NCBI GenBank assembly: GCA_016987375.1
Contig: PJRA01000473.1
Coordinates: 1,090,344-1,105,186 of the forward strand
Direction: 5' to 3'
Source of the DNA: Brachionus koreanus
Taxonomy: Eukaryota > Rotifera > Eurotatoria > Ploima > Brachionidae
DNA length: 14,843 nucleotides
Shown here: positions 6,995-14,674 of the stretch, piece after piece
Position numbering within the stretch: position 1 is the first letter of the stretch
How the letters are laid out: every line of letters starts with the position of its first letter
The notes under the pieces: generated by a model
Database searches by the model: none
Seen by the model: the letters and a program-made list of their open reading frames with translations, nothing else
Told to the model about the DNA's origin: nothing
Made by a program: the position numbers and the translations under genes

Positions 6995-8381
6995 ATGAAT
7001 CCATCTCTTCAAGAAATTGAAAATTCTCTATTCGAAAAACTAAAGGTAAAATTTGGAAAAAAAACAGACAAATTTTATTTTTAATGACAAAAAAATTAAA
7101 GAATCTAAATTGTGTACCAATAAAAAATGTAATAGCCATCGAACCAAGTATTTGTTTGAAGAGCATCATTTTAGACCAATCTTACCTACAAGAAAAGCTG
7201 AATGTTTTTATTTGGATGGTGTTTAAAGTCGAGCCAACGTTTGCTCCAGACTTTGTAGACTCGGATTATTTTCCTTCCGAGCTAAAGTGTAAAAGTAATT
7301 CTCATAACTAATTAAAAAAAGGAAATTTGTACTTTTTGACATAAGAAATAATTGATTCATTGACTTGTATGGGTCTAGTTGATCCAGTTGACTTTAACAA
7401 AACAAAATTGCTCAATAGCACAGTCAAAAATTTTAAAGAAATCCTGCTGGTCATGGACGAATTGGGAAAACTGCTACCTCAAAGAAGTATCACTAATTTG
7501 GACGATTTTTCCTTTGATCTAAGTATGACATCTAGTTTTTTGCCGAATGCAAACAAAATTGAGGAAAATTTTGATCTTTTTGACAAAAAAGTGCAAATTT
7601 TTGAAGATATAAATTTTTTTAATGAGTACAGATCAATAGTTCAATCAGGTTCATCATCTTCACTCATTCCTTCTGATCTTAGCCGAGTCATAAAAAACAT
7701 AAATGCAAATTCGACCTATTTTGAAAGCATTGATGTGTCAAAAATAAACCGGAATGAACTAGTTCCGAGTCTGGAGGCATATTTGGAAAATTTGCTCAGT
7801 CAAATTGAACAAAATCAGAATATTCTCAAGTCAAACAATTTACATGATTTTAATTTGATTAAATTGGAAGAGAATGAGGATGTATTTGCTGATAGGAATG
7901 CTGAATTGGCAAGTCATCTTGAGGAAATAACTGGCTATTTGAATAATTTTAAGGAATTGTCAAAAAATGTTCCCGATTCTGATTCTGAGACCGGAGTAGT
8001 GAATAGTATGAATGAGTTCAAGGCCGAATCATGTTTGGAAAAATATTTTGAAAATTTTTACAATTTAATTGATGAATTTAAAAAAGTTTTTTTTATTTTT
8101 CAATTTTAGTCTATTTAAATAAAAAAAAATTAAATTTTTCAGATTGGAAATTTTTACAAAAATTGGTCGATTTTTATTAGTCAGCAAAATGAAAAGAACA
8201 AAGAGTATGAAGAAAATTGTTTGCTGCTTAAGAACAATTACATACAGACATTTTTGGGTAGTTTTTAATCTTGGAAATAATTGATATATTTATTGAATGT
8301 GTAAATTTTTTAGCTGAAAATGAAATATTCAATAAACAAATTGAAGAGTGCATTAATTGTCTTGGCAATAATATTTTCTAA
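6995..8381 (+). CDS. HAUS7: HAUS augmin-like complex subunit 7 homologue, five exons (388 aa)
   Basis: Exons are 6995-7045, 7102-7294, 7346-8085, 8143-8257 and 8314-8381. Introns are 56, 51, 57 and 56 bp, all GT-AG. Phases match at every junction and the sum is 389 codons including TAA. The N-terminal part FEKLKNLNCVP (13-23), IEPSICL (30-36), a Tyr/Leu-rich block ending IWMVFKVEP (54-62) and then FP(S)ELK, MGL, and MDELGKLL follow the order of conserved residues I recall from vertebrate HAUS7. The length is also close (about 370 in human). The remainder is acidic and coiled-coil-like, ending NCLGNNIF. Augmin binds existing spindle microtubules and recruits gamma-tubulin for branching nucleation in mitosis. 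The donor of intron 3 is weak (GTTTTT); reading through it stops after eight codons and would lose the last 61 residues. Identification rests on remembered family pattern, not a search. Confidence 0.68.
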
Positions 8382-8495
8382 TCTTTTATTCAATTTTGAC
8401 AATCAAATTGACTATACTCTAATACTAATTTAATGTAATTCGACAACAATTAAATATGAAAAAAATATCAAAATTTTTATCACTTATTTTTTATT

Positions 8496-8501
8496 AATAA
8501 A
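8496..8501 (+). terminator. Possible polyadenylation signal AATAAA of the HAUS7-like gene
   Basis: AATAAA about 115 bp after the stop codon of the HAUS7-like gene. In sequence this AT-rich the hexamer occurs by chance often. Confidence 0.3.
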
Positions 8502-8625
8502 AATTTATTTTTACTAAAAAAAAAATTTCTTTAAATTTCGTGATTTTTTTATTGAATTTAAATTATTATCTTTAATTTGGTCTTGGTTAGTAAAATACAA
8601 TTGAGCGAAAACTTCAATACACACT

Positions 8626-8823
8626 TTGAAGCCCCCAGATTGTCCAGAATCACGCTACACTCGAATCTGTTATAGAAGAGTTTTATCTGGTCTAATAATG
8701 ATCCACAAGATTTTACTTAATATGCTAAATTTAAAATACAAGGAGCAATTCTGTCCTAGACTTTGTTCTATGATGTTCCTAAGATCTATTCATCCTCTCC
8801 ATCTTCTAAATCCTGCTTGTTAA
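8626..8823 (+). pseudogene. Possible LINE C-terminal fragment
   Basis: The frame ESRYTRICYRRVLSGLIMIH, then KILLNMLNLKYKEQFCPRL, resembles the common C-terminal LINE pattern of a short leucine-rich segment followed by YRR.RGD(L/M)I..YKIL. The RGD-like position reads LSGL, so it is degenerate. The apparent start is TTG, not ATG. The following frame at 8763-9089 is hydrophobic AT-rich sequence that I do not believe is a gene. Confidence 0.35.
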
Positions 8824-9024
8824 AATATTCCCTATGTTTTCTGTTCTATTACTTCATTATTCTAATAACTGTCAAATTTATTTTATTAATGTCAAGAATT
8901 ATTAGTTTATTGTCTATTTTTTTATTTAATTTTCTATTTTATTTAGTCAATATTAACAAAATATTACAAAATTACAAATTTCTGTTTATCCAAGGCTTTC
9001 TTTACCTTTGCGAGCTTACCACAA
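8824..9024. other. AT-rich sequence, no gene recognised
   Basis: Long T-rich open frames cross this stretch, but their composition (Ile, Leu, Phe, Tyr only) is that expected of noncoding AT-rich DNA. Nothing else is supportable. Confidence 0.35.
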
Positions 9025-9119
9025 TTACATTTGCTTATTGCCCAGTTATCGTTATTAAAGTCAATAATTTAATTTTTTTGTTCTTTTAAAATAGCTTATC
9101 AAAGTTCAAGTTTTTGATC
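9025..9119 (+). repeat. Dispersed repeat C, copy 1
   Basis: Matches 10293-10383 in the same orientation with scattered substitutions and small indels. Shared blocks are TACATTTGCTTATTG (TACATTTACTTATTG in copy 2), CCAGTTAT, TTTAATTTTTTTGTTC and CAAGTTTT. About 95 bp long. The family is unknown. Confidence 0.6.
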
Positions 9120-9260
9120 TAGGCTATAATTTTTAGCTGAATAGGTCTTAAAATGTCATTATTGTCATTGCATTCATTATCCTTCCATCATCATTCAACA
9201 TTTCTGCTGTGATTCCGTTAATAAACTAGCTTTTCTGTTCCTTAGGGCATTTACACCACT

Positions 9261-9299
9261 TCCAATTTTTTTTTCGTTGGGAACTTCTGTGTAAATACC
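9261..9299 (+). repeat. Direct repeat D, copy 1, left of interspersed repeat B
   Basis: A 39-bp segment around TTTTCGTTGGGAACTTCTGT that recurs at 9495-9537 as TTTTCGTTGGGAAATTCTAT. The two copies sit exactly on either side of interspersed repeat B. Confidence 0.7.
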
Positions 9300-9493
9300 A
9301 AAAAGGAAAGCAAAAGAAATAATGGTCAGTCAGTTTACACAATTACCAGAATTCTAATACCAAGTGGGATTCATTCAGAACAAATAAACTTCATTCTTTC
9401 TACTAAATTTTTCTGAAGAGGACACAACATCTGGCGACTAGGATAAAAGCCACAGAAGACTAATAAAAGTGCTCCACTGTGGCAATAATGTTT
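9299..9493 (+). repeat. Interspersed repeat B, LTR/primer-site-like
   Basis: A 195-bp copy of the repeat at 5451-5656. It lacks the short extra segment and carries about a dozen substitutions. The primer-site-like TGGCGACTAGGA is at 9432-9443. It is inserted between two copies of direct repeat D. No LTR-retrotransposon coding sequence is nearby. Confidence 0.65.
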
Positions 9494-9494
9494 C

Positions 9495-9537
9495 TCCAAT
9501 TTTTTTTTCGTTGGGAAATTCTATGTAAATAAATACC
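9495..9537 (+). repeat. Direct repeat D, copy 2, right of interspersed repeat B
   Basis: Second copy of the segment at 9261-9299, with a few substitutions and a 4-nt insertion near its right end (TAAATAAATACC versus TAAATACC). Confidence 0.7.
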
Positions 9538-10292
9538 TAAGTCACCTAAGTCAATGGTTGATGGATGGAATGGAAAACACAGGTTGTAAAGACTCTTTAA
9601 TTTTTGGTCTATTTATAAAATTTTTTTAAAGTGCTAAACCCATCTTTGTTCTTTCTTTCAACTGTAAAGATACAAGCTTTTTTGTCTTATACTAAAATTG
9701 ATCTTTTCTTTATAGACCCATATATCACATTAGAGATCTTGTGTAGCATAGGTAAGTCCTGGGTGAGCAAAGCTCAGAAAAATCGGCAACGTTGGAGTTT
9801 TTTCTTTATTTAAAAATCGTAATTCTATTAAAAAATAAATTTTTTACCTAATAAAAAAATGAATTTTAACCATGTCTGGTTATTCGTTGATATTTTAACA
9901 TGGAGCGAAATATTATATATATGCCGTTAGAACATAAATTATGTCAAATTGCAAAACAATTGAAAAATTACTTGAAATTATTTCCGTTAATTAAATATGA
10001 AACTTTTTGTTAAAATTCTCTCTCTAAAATTTGAAAGAATTGAATCAACTACTTTTAACACAGTCAAACCAACATCTCTATGAAAACCAATTTTTTTAAA
10101 TCTGTTTCTTTTAACAAAATGAAATGAATTTTGATTAAAATAAGTTTAGTATAGTTTATTGAATAAATAAAAAATGATGTCATACACCGTTGTTTATTAC
10201 TTTATATATAAATATTTATTTTAAATTAAATTAATGATTGAATGAATAAGGAAAAAAAGCGACAGGAATAAATCCAGAAAATTGATTTCATA
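9538..10292. other. AT-rich intergenic sequence, no gene recognised
   Basis: About 750 bp with no frame that resembles a protein, no RNA gene and no further copy of the repeats seen elsewhere. A 60-codon frame at 9631-9813 starts at a non-ATG codon and has no family resemblance. Confidence 0.4.
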
Positions 10293-10383
10293 CTACATTT
10301 ACTTATTGTCCAGTTATTTTTATTGAAGTCAATTTAATTTTTTTGTTCTTTTTAAATGGCTTAACAAAGTCCAAGTTTTGATA
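10293..10383 (+). repeat. Dispersed repeat C, copy 2
   Basis: Second copy of the segment at 9025-9119, same orientation, about 1.2 kb downstream. It ends some 200 bp before the Arf gene start. Confidence 0.6.
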
Positions 10384-10490
10384 TTGACGTAGTCTTTCAA
10401 AATAAATTCACCTAAAAAAAATTTTTTTTCATAATTTCACAATGATTTTATTCATAAAAAGCTACACGGTGTTTAAAATTAAATTTGAAA

Positions 10491-10504
10491 AATTTCAATT
10501 TCAG
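10491..10504 (+). promoter_or_regulatory. 3' splice-acceptor-like site upstream of the Arf gene
   Basis: AATTTCAATTTCAG has the form of a splice acceptor 85 bp before the Arf ATG. It could close a 5' UTR intron or accept a trans-spliced leader, which is known in rotifers. No donor was identified upstream. Confidence 0.25.
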
Positions 10505-10589
10505 AATACACGTTTCTGAAGGTGACTAATAAAAATCTATAAAAAAAAATAATTTTAACATAGTTTGAGTAAAAATTAAATTAAAAAAA

Positions 10590-11156
10590 ATGGGTACATA
10601 TCTATCAAAATTTATTGATCTATTTTCTAATTGGAACAATGGTGTACCAAGTCGAATTTTACTATTAGGTCTGGATAATGCGGGAAAAACAACTATTCTT
10701 TATAAAGTAAAGCTAAATGAAAATATTACTTCAATCCCAACAGTTGGTTTCAATGTGGAAACAGTGACACCATGCAAGGGCCTCTCGTTCACCGTTTGGG
10801 ATGTTGGTGGTCAGAAGAAAATCAGACAACTTTGGAACTACTATTACCAGAATACAGATGGTCTTTTTTTCGTAATAGACAGCAGTGATACTGAAAGAGT
10901 TGGTGAGGCTGCCGAAGAACTGCACGGAATTTTGGAGCATGACTCAATGAGACAAGTTCCAGTCGTCATCATTGCCAATAAACAAGATTTGCCTAATGCT
11001 ATGACTTGTAGTGATTTAATGCAAAGACTCAACTTGGAAAAATTGTCTTCAACTCAGAACAAATGGTTCATTCAGAACGCTTGTGCAATAAATGGAGACG
11101 GAATTTATGAAGCAATGGAACAAATGGCAAATATGATCAAAAAAAATAAGACATGA
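10590..11156 (+). CDS. ADP-ribosylation factor family small GTPase (188 aa)
   Basis: An intact, intronless Arf-family GTPase from ATG 10590 to TGA 11156. These GTPases recruit coats and effectors to membranes when bound to GTP. All key elements are present: Gly2 for N-myristoylation, an amphipathic N-terminus (YLSKFIDLF), P-loop GLDNAGKT (27-34), switch I with [11 protein letters not shown] (Thr51), switch II WDVGGQ (70-75, catalytic Gln75), base-specificity motif NKQD (120-123) and the ACA motif (154-156) in the usual TCAT position. The length is 188 against about 180 for Arf1, with extra residues before the P-loop. Similarity looks closest to Arf1-type proteins, with some ARL-like substitutions ([12 protein letters not shown]), so I do not assign a subtype. 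Lack of introns among intron-containing neighbours could mean retroposition, but a single-exon gene is equally possible. Confidence 0.93.
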   Translation: MGTYLSKFIDLFSNWNNGVPSRILLLGLDNAGKTTILYKVKLNENITSIPTVGFNVETVTPCKGLSFTVWDVGGQKKIRQLWNYYYQNTDGLFFVIDSSDTERVGEAAEELHGILEHDSMRQVPVVIIANKQDLPNAMTCSDLMQRLNLEKLSSTQNKWFIQNACAINGDGIYEAMEQMANMIKKNKT

Positions 11157-11192
11157 ATTTAAATTTTTTATTTAATTTATGACCTATTTGTG

Positions 11193-11198
11193 AATAAA
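11193..11198 (+). terminator. Probable polyadenylation signal of the Arf gene
   Basis: AATAAA 37 bp after the Arf stop codon, followed by an A-run; the distance is plausible for a short 3' UTR. Confidence 0.45.
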
Positions 11199-11485
11199 AA
11201 AAAAATTTTAAAAATTTATATTTTCAATTAAATCTAGAGCTAATAAACCTTTTTATATGAAGAACCATAACATTCAATTTAGAGAAATTAAATTAAACTG
11301 AAAATATTAAATTAATGAAAAGAAAAAATTAATTAATGCAAATAAATGTTAATGTTGGAAAAAAAAATAAGACAAGAAACTCATCATTAGATAGAAAGCA
11401 AAATCCATGGCAACCATAGATTTTTGAAAAAAATTTTTTGATCATTGAGTACAAAAAAAATATTCTCAAAAATCAATGTTCGGAA

Positions 11486-12256
11486 ATGAATGAAACAGGA
11501 CAGTTGTTTATAGACGAAAATGGTGTAGTGAGTCTTCAAATAAGAGAGGACATTGACATTGACTTGACATCCAAATATTACATAAATACGTCCAACAACC
11601 TCAAGCTAGAAGTCAAATACCCAAATTTTGACAATATAGATTCTGAATTTTTAAAAGGAAATGACTTTTTAAAAAGAGTAAGAATAGAGCTCAAACAAAA
11701 ACTAGACAAATATGAGACTAATTTGTGCCAGAATGTACTCGGCATATACCCTAATACAGCTTTTGATCCGATTAAAAATCTAAACAAAATCATAATTCAA
11801 GGCTTTGTGCCACACACAAAGCTATTTTGCCAGCAACAGTTAAAAATAGGTAAATTTATTTTTTAATTATTAAAAATAAAGTGTATTTGTGAAACAAATA
11901 TATGATTAGGTGACATGATTTTATCCATAAATGATGTTGAAGTTAACTATGAAAATATAGAGGCGATTCTGTGGTCAACTCGCGAGCATAAACATATTCA
12001 AATAACTGCATTAGGTCCAATTACTTATGCTAATTTAGAAACACATGACATGATATTAAAAAGTGATTATAGTGATTTGTTGAATAAAAGCGAAATAAAT
12101 ATGACAAGGATGCCTTCAAAAAGCACCAGTGTGATCAAAGGAGACAGAGTCAAGGCCACTAATAATGTCATTACTAGTGATGATTTATTCTTTTATGCCA
12201 TGATTCTATCACTTGACCAAAGTGCACTAAAGCGAAAGCCTGATTCTAAAGAAAAG
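11486..12256 (+). CDS. INTU: Inturned-like PDZ protein, N-terminal part (two exons)
   Basis: Exons are 11486-11849 and 11910-12256, joined by a 60-bp GT-AG intron, phase 1 on both sides, giving 237 residues so far. The PDZ-like core runs NKIIIQGFVPHTKLFCQQ, LKIGDMILSINDV across the splice junction, then EVNYENIEAILW, with the GD.(I/L)..(I/V)N...V pattern typical of PDZ folds. Its wording (a VP after the first strand, INDVEV, ENIE) is like the PDZ of Inturned, a CPLANE subunit acting in ciliogenesis and planar polarity. About 60 residues later FFYAMILSLDQS resembles the start of the longin domain that follows in Inturned. A donor AAG|GTAAGC ends exon 2, but no convincing next exon was found and mobile-element debris follows at once. 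The gene is therefore truncated, or it continues outside the window. Start chosen as the first ATG; further 5' exons are possible. Confidence 0.55.
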
Positions 12257-12494
12257 GTAAGCTATTGAGTTTTTTTCTAATTCAATTTTATTGCAAATAA
12301 GTGCTACTCTAATACAACTTTCATCCGACGATAAATATGCAATTGTTTCCTTTCACTAAAAACTAGTCAATTTTTATTTTCACTTAGTCATTTTTATCTT
12401 TTTTATTTTGTATGTTTTTACTCAATCGCTAGGCTGACAAGAAGGACTATGATCCATTCTGAGCTACCTGGAGTATTCCCTAAACTATTTAAAT

Positions 12495-12621
12495 AAACAA
12501 ATAATACAACTTTCAAATGGAGAATCAAGAAAATAGATTCTCCATCTGTTTTTGGAGCTTCATGAAAACCGAAAAATTTTTCGTGAATTTCTAAATTTGA
12601 GTCAACAAATCCTATACACAA
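12495..12621 (-). pseudogene. hAT-type transposase fragment (DUF4371/ZMYM1-like)
   Basis: On the minus strand the frame reads GFVDSNLEIHEKFFGFHEAP followed by KTDGESIF. This closely follows the conserved (R)(Y/F)VD..L.(I/V)HE.F(L/I)G(F/L)(Y/H)E motif of hAT-related transposases with a DUF4371 domain (ZMYM1/TTF-type). No start codon and no continuation are visible: beyond about 12495 the frame loses resemblance. It may be one piece of the same element as the fragment at 14306-14500. Confidence 0.6.
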
Positions 12622-12629
12622 AGATTAAT

Positions 12630-12737
12630 TAATTTAATTTATTTGTAATTTCTGTACCGAGCTATAGCTCCTTCGGATTAAAAAAAAGAAAAATGAATAA
12701 AAGTTAAAGTTAAATAAGAAAAAAAAAATAAGTAACG
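12630..12737 (-). mobile_element. 5'-truncated LINE 3' end
   Basis: The minus strand repeats the last roughly 100 bases of the LINE at 2056-3320. It has a T-rich tract with TTATTTAACTTTA, then TTAATCCGAAGGAGCTATAG, then CTCGGTACAGAAATTACAAA. Only the tail is present, as expected for a 5'-truncated insertion. The palindrome GAGCTATAGCTC is at 12659-12670. Confidence 0.75.
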
Positions 12738-13511
12738 GGTGAGTCATAATGTTTTGGACAAACTTAAAAGGTATTAAAAAATATGAAAGGCTAATGGGAT
12801 AAGGCTGAAATTTTACACACATGTTAACAAGCTTTTCTTGTTAATTTTTTTTTGTTTAGGTTTCGACTTGTGCTTACTTGGAATTTTCTAGGGCCAAAAA
12901 CGTACCTGTTACTCTTTGAGCGCATTGTCCTATTATTTTTTTTTTGAAAAAACAAACCAAATAATCATATTTCAGACAGTTTTAGCTCTCTAATGATATT
13001 TAAACAATAATTTTATCATTTTTCGTTCATAAGATATGCTCAAAAAACCTTCAAAAAAAGAAAGAAATCTGGTTGAAAATTCTTTATGAAAACATAAGTG
13101 AAAAAGTATGACTGATTTTTTTAAAGCTTAAAAAACGAGCTTACAAAAGCTGTCTTGGTTTTAAAGATTCCGACCTTGATTTCTGAGAAAATTAAAACTA
13201 GACATAAATAAAAAAATTTATTTTTGGCAATATTCCCCGTTTGCTAATTCAACTGCCCTAAACCTTTTATTAGAGCTTGAAACTGCTTTTTGTATTTCTT
13301 CTTTATTTACTTTTTGGAAAGCTTTTTCTATTTCATTTTTTAGATGGTCAAGATTTGAATTCGGCAAAATATCCATTTTTAAAACAACTGCGTTCAAAAA
13401 GTAATAATCAAGAGGATTCAAATCAGGGGAATTCGCAGGCCAATGCTTTTTATCTAAAAATTTAAACAAATTATCTCTGCACCATTTTTGTGTTGTGTTT
13501 GATATATTCAA
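12737..13511 (-). mobile_element. Mariner/maT-like DNA transposon, 3' part
   Basis: The minus-strand frame 13511-13218 gives the C-terminal third of a Tc1/mariner-superfamily transposase. It reads WCRDNLFKFLDKKHWPANSP followed by DLNPLDYYFLNAVV, which is the block holding the third catalytic acidic residue. That residue is Asp (PLD), as in mariner and maT groups, rather than the Glu of Tc1. The frame ends normally at TAA/TGA near 13218 after ELANGEYCQK. The apparent first codon is TTG, and the N-terminal two thirds with the other catalytic residues are absent beyond 13511. The far end, 12737-12765 (GGGTGAGTCATAATG, then TTTTGGACAAACTT), looks like a terminal inverted repeat, but its partner is missing. 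Confidence 0.65.
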
Positions 13512-13659
13512 AATATATATTTTTAAATTTTATAAATTTATTAATATTTTTAAAAAATTTAAAGGAATAAAAATTGACTCGACTTATTACAAAAGACGAA
13601 TTTTGCCTTTAAAATTAAAATTAAAGTTACGGATAAAATTTAGTTACAGATTCATTTTT

Positions 13660-14303
13660 TTAAATGTTTGATTGTTCAGGGAAAAAAGAAGAAATGGTTA
13701 TGTAGCAATTACACAATGGAGTCGGGTATTCGATATATCTTGATTCAAAACCCTCTTTGTATTCCTTCACCAGTCTGACAACCAATGGATTAAACTGACT
13801 CAACCCTGCTCCAACATATCTTTCACTCAACTCAAAAAGTAGATTGGAGACTGTTAGTAATTTAAGTTTATTCAATGCCTCGTGATGTAATATATTTGAG
13901 GGTGTGTCGTATTTTAGATTTAGAATAGACCGAACAGCTGAATTTTGGATTATTATTTTGGATTTATTAATTTTGTATTCTTTTAATATTAATTTCAGAG
14001 AATGAATTAAGACATAAAAAAGTATAATCCAAAATGGATCCAACTAAAGATTTGTAAAGATTTCCTAAAGTTTTATAATTTAGATCCCATTTTTTATTCG
14101 ATAAAATTTTTATTAAATTGAGCCTTGAATTACAACGTTGCTTAATTTCATCTATCATTGGTTTAAAATTTGATTTAGAATCCAATTTTAACCCAAGAAA
14201 TTTTGTCTCTTTTTGTCTAATAATTTTATTTCCATATATTCTAAAGTTTAGATCAGCCTTTTCCTTAAAGATAATTGCTCTATTTTAGTTATATCGGTCG
14301 TAT
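13660..14303 (-). mobile_element. LINE copy, minus strand, 5'-truncated and frameshifted
   Basis: This is related to the LINE at 2056-3320 but more diverged. From its 5' side on the minus strand, HDDTTDIT (about 14303) may be a degenerate ADD box; most of the following segment is then missing. The frame resumes as IIFKEKADLNFRIYGNKI and KETKFLGLKLDSKSNFKPM, runs to INIKRIQN near 13967, shifts frame with a small insertion, and continues QNSAVRSILNLKYDTPSNIL to FFPEQSNI and TAA at 13662-13660. The C-terminal frame of 95 or so codons is intact. The 3' tail down to about 13605 resembles the other copy and then diverges, without the palindrome. Confidence 0.8.
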
Positions 14304-14305
14304 CA

Positions 14306-14500
14306 TCATGTAAAGTTTTTGTACCATACAGGTAAAAATCGGCGGTTGTCTTTATCGATTGGAAAGTAGATTAAAGGTTGATTAGGTTCTAAACATATCT
14401 CTGTAGTTTGTTGTTCATTTGAAATTTGATTTTGTTCAATTAACTTTTTAATTGAGTTAATTGAATGATTAGGCGGGTTACTAGCGGGATGTCGGTTTTT
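14306..14500 (-). pseudogene. hAT-type transposase N-terminal fragment (TTF zinc-finger entry)
   Basis: A 64-codon open stretch without ATG reads SINSIKKLIEQNQISNEQ, then LIYFPIDKDNRRFLPVWYKN and FT before a TGA. In hAT proteins of the ZMYM1 type the TTF zinc finger begins with P.D..(G/N)R.F...W(Y/F)....WL.YS. The match runs to the point where the Trp should be and stops there, directly beside the 5' end of the minus-strand LINE. This looks like a hAT element cut by the LINE insertion. Confidence 0.45.
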
Positions 14501-14674
14501 TTATAAGACAATTTTTAAGCATTTTTTTACAAAACTTAAATAAAAAGATTTCATGTATTAACTCAAAGCAAGCGATCATATAAACATACGATTTTTTGGA
14601 TTAATTGAATTGAATTAATTTTTCGCATCAAATGAAAGAGAATTATTTTTATTTTAAAAGGATTATAACTTTTA
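14501..14674. other. AT-rich spacer
   Basis: Nothing recognised between the hAT fragment and the plus-strand LINE copy. Confidence 0.35.

Noticed and set aside
8763..9089. 108-codon frame that looks like a membrane protein
   Set aside because: Composition is that of AT-rich noncoding DNA, it starts inside another degenerate frame, and its end lies in dispersed repeat C.
9631..9813. 60-codon plus frame
   Set aside because: Non-ATG start, no motif and no splice support.
10731..11032. Minus-strand frames of 62-69 codons inside the Arf gene
   Set aside because: They are antisense to a clearly conserved coding sequence and resemble nothing.
11578..11793. Minus-strand 71-codon frame within the Inturned-like exon
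   Set aside because: Antisense shadow of a frame with PDZ-like content and matching splice sites.
12634..12822. Minus-strand 62-codon frame
   Set aside because: It spans the LINE tail and the transposon end; the hydrophobic content comes from the T-rich tail.
13277..13465. Plus-strand 62-codon frame
   Set aside because: Antisense of the mariner/maT transposase C-terminus.
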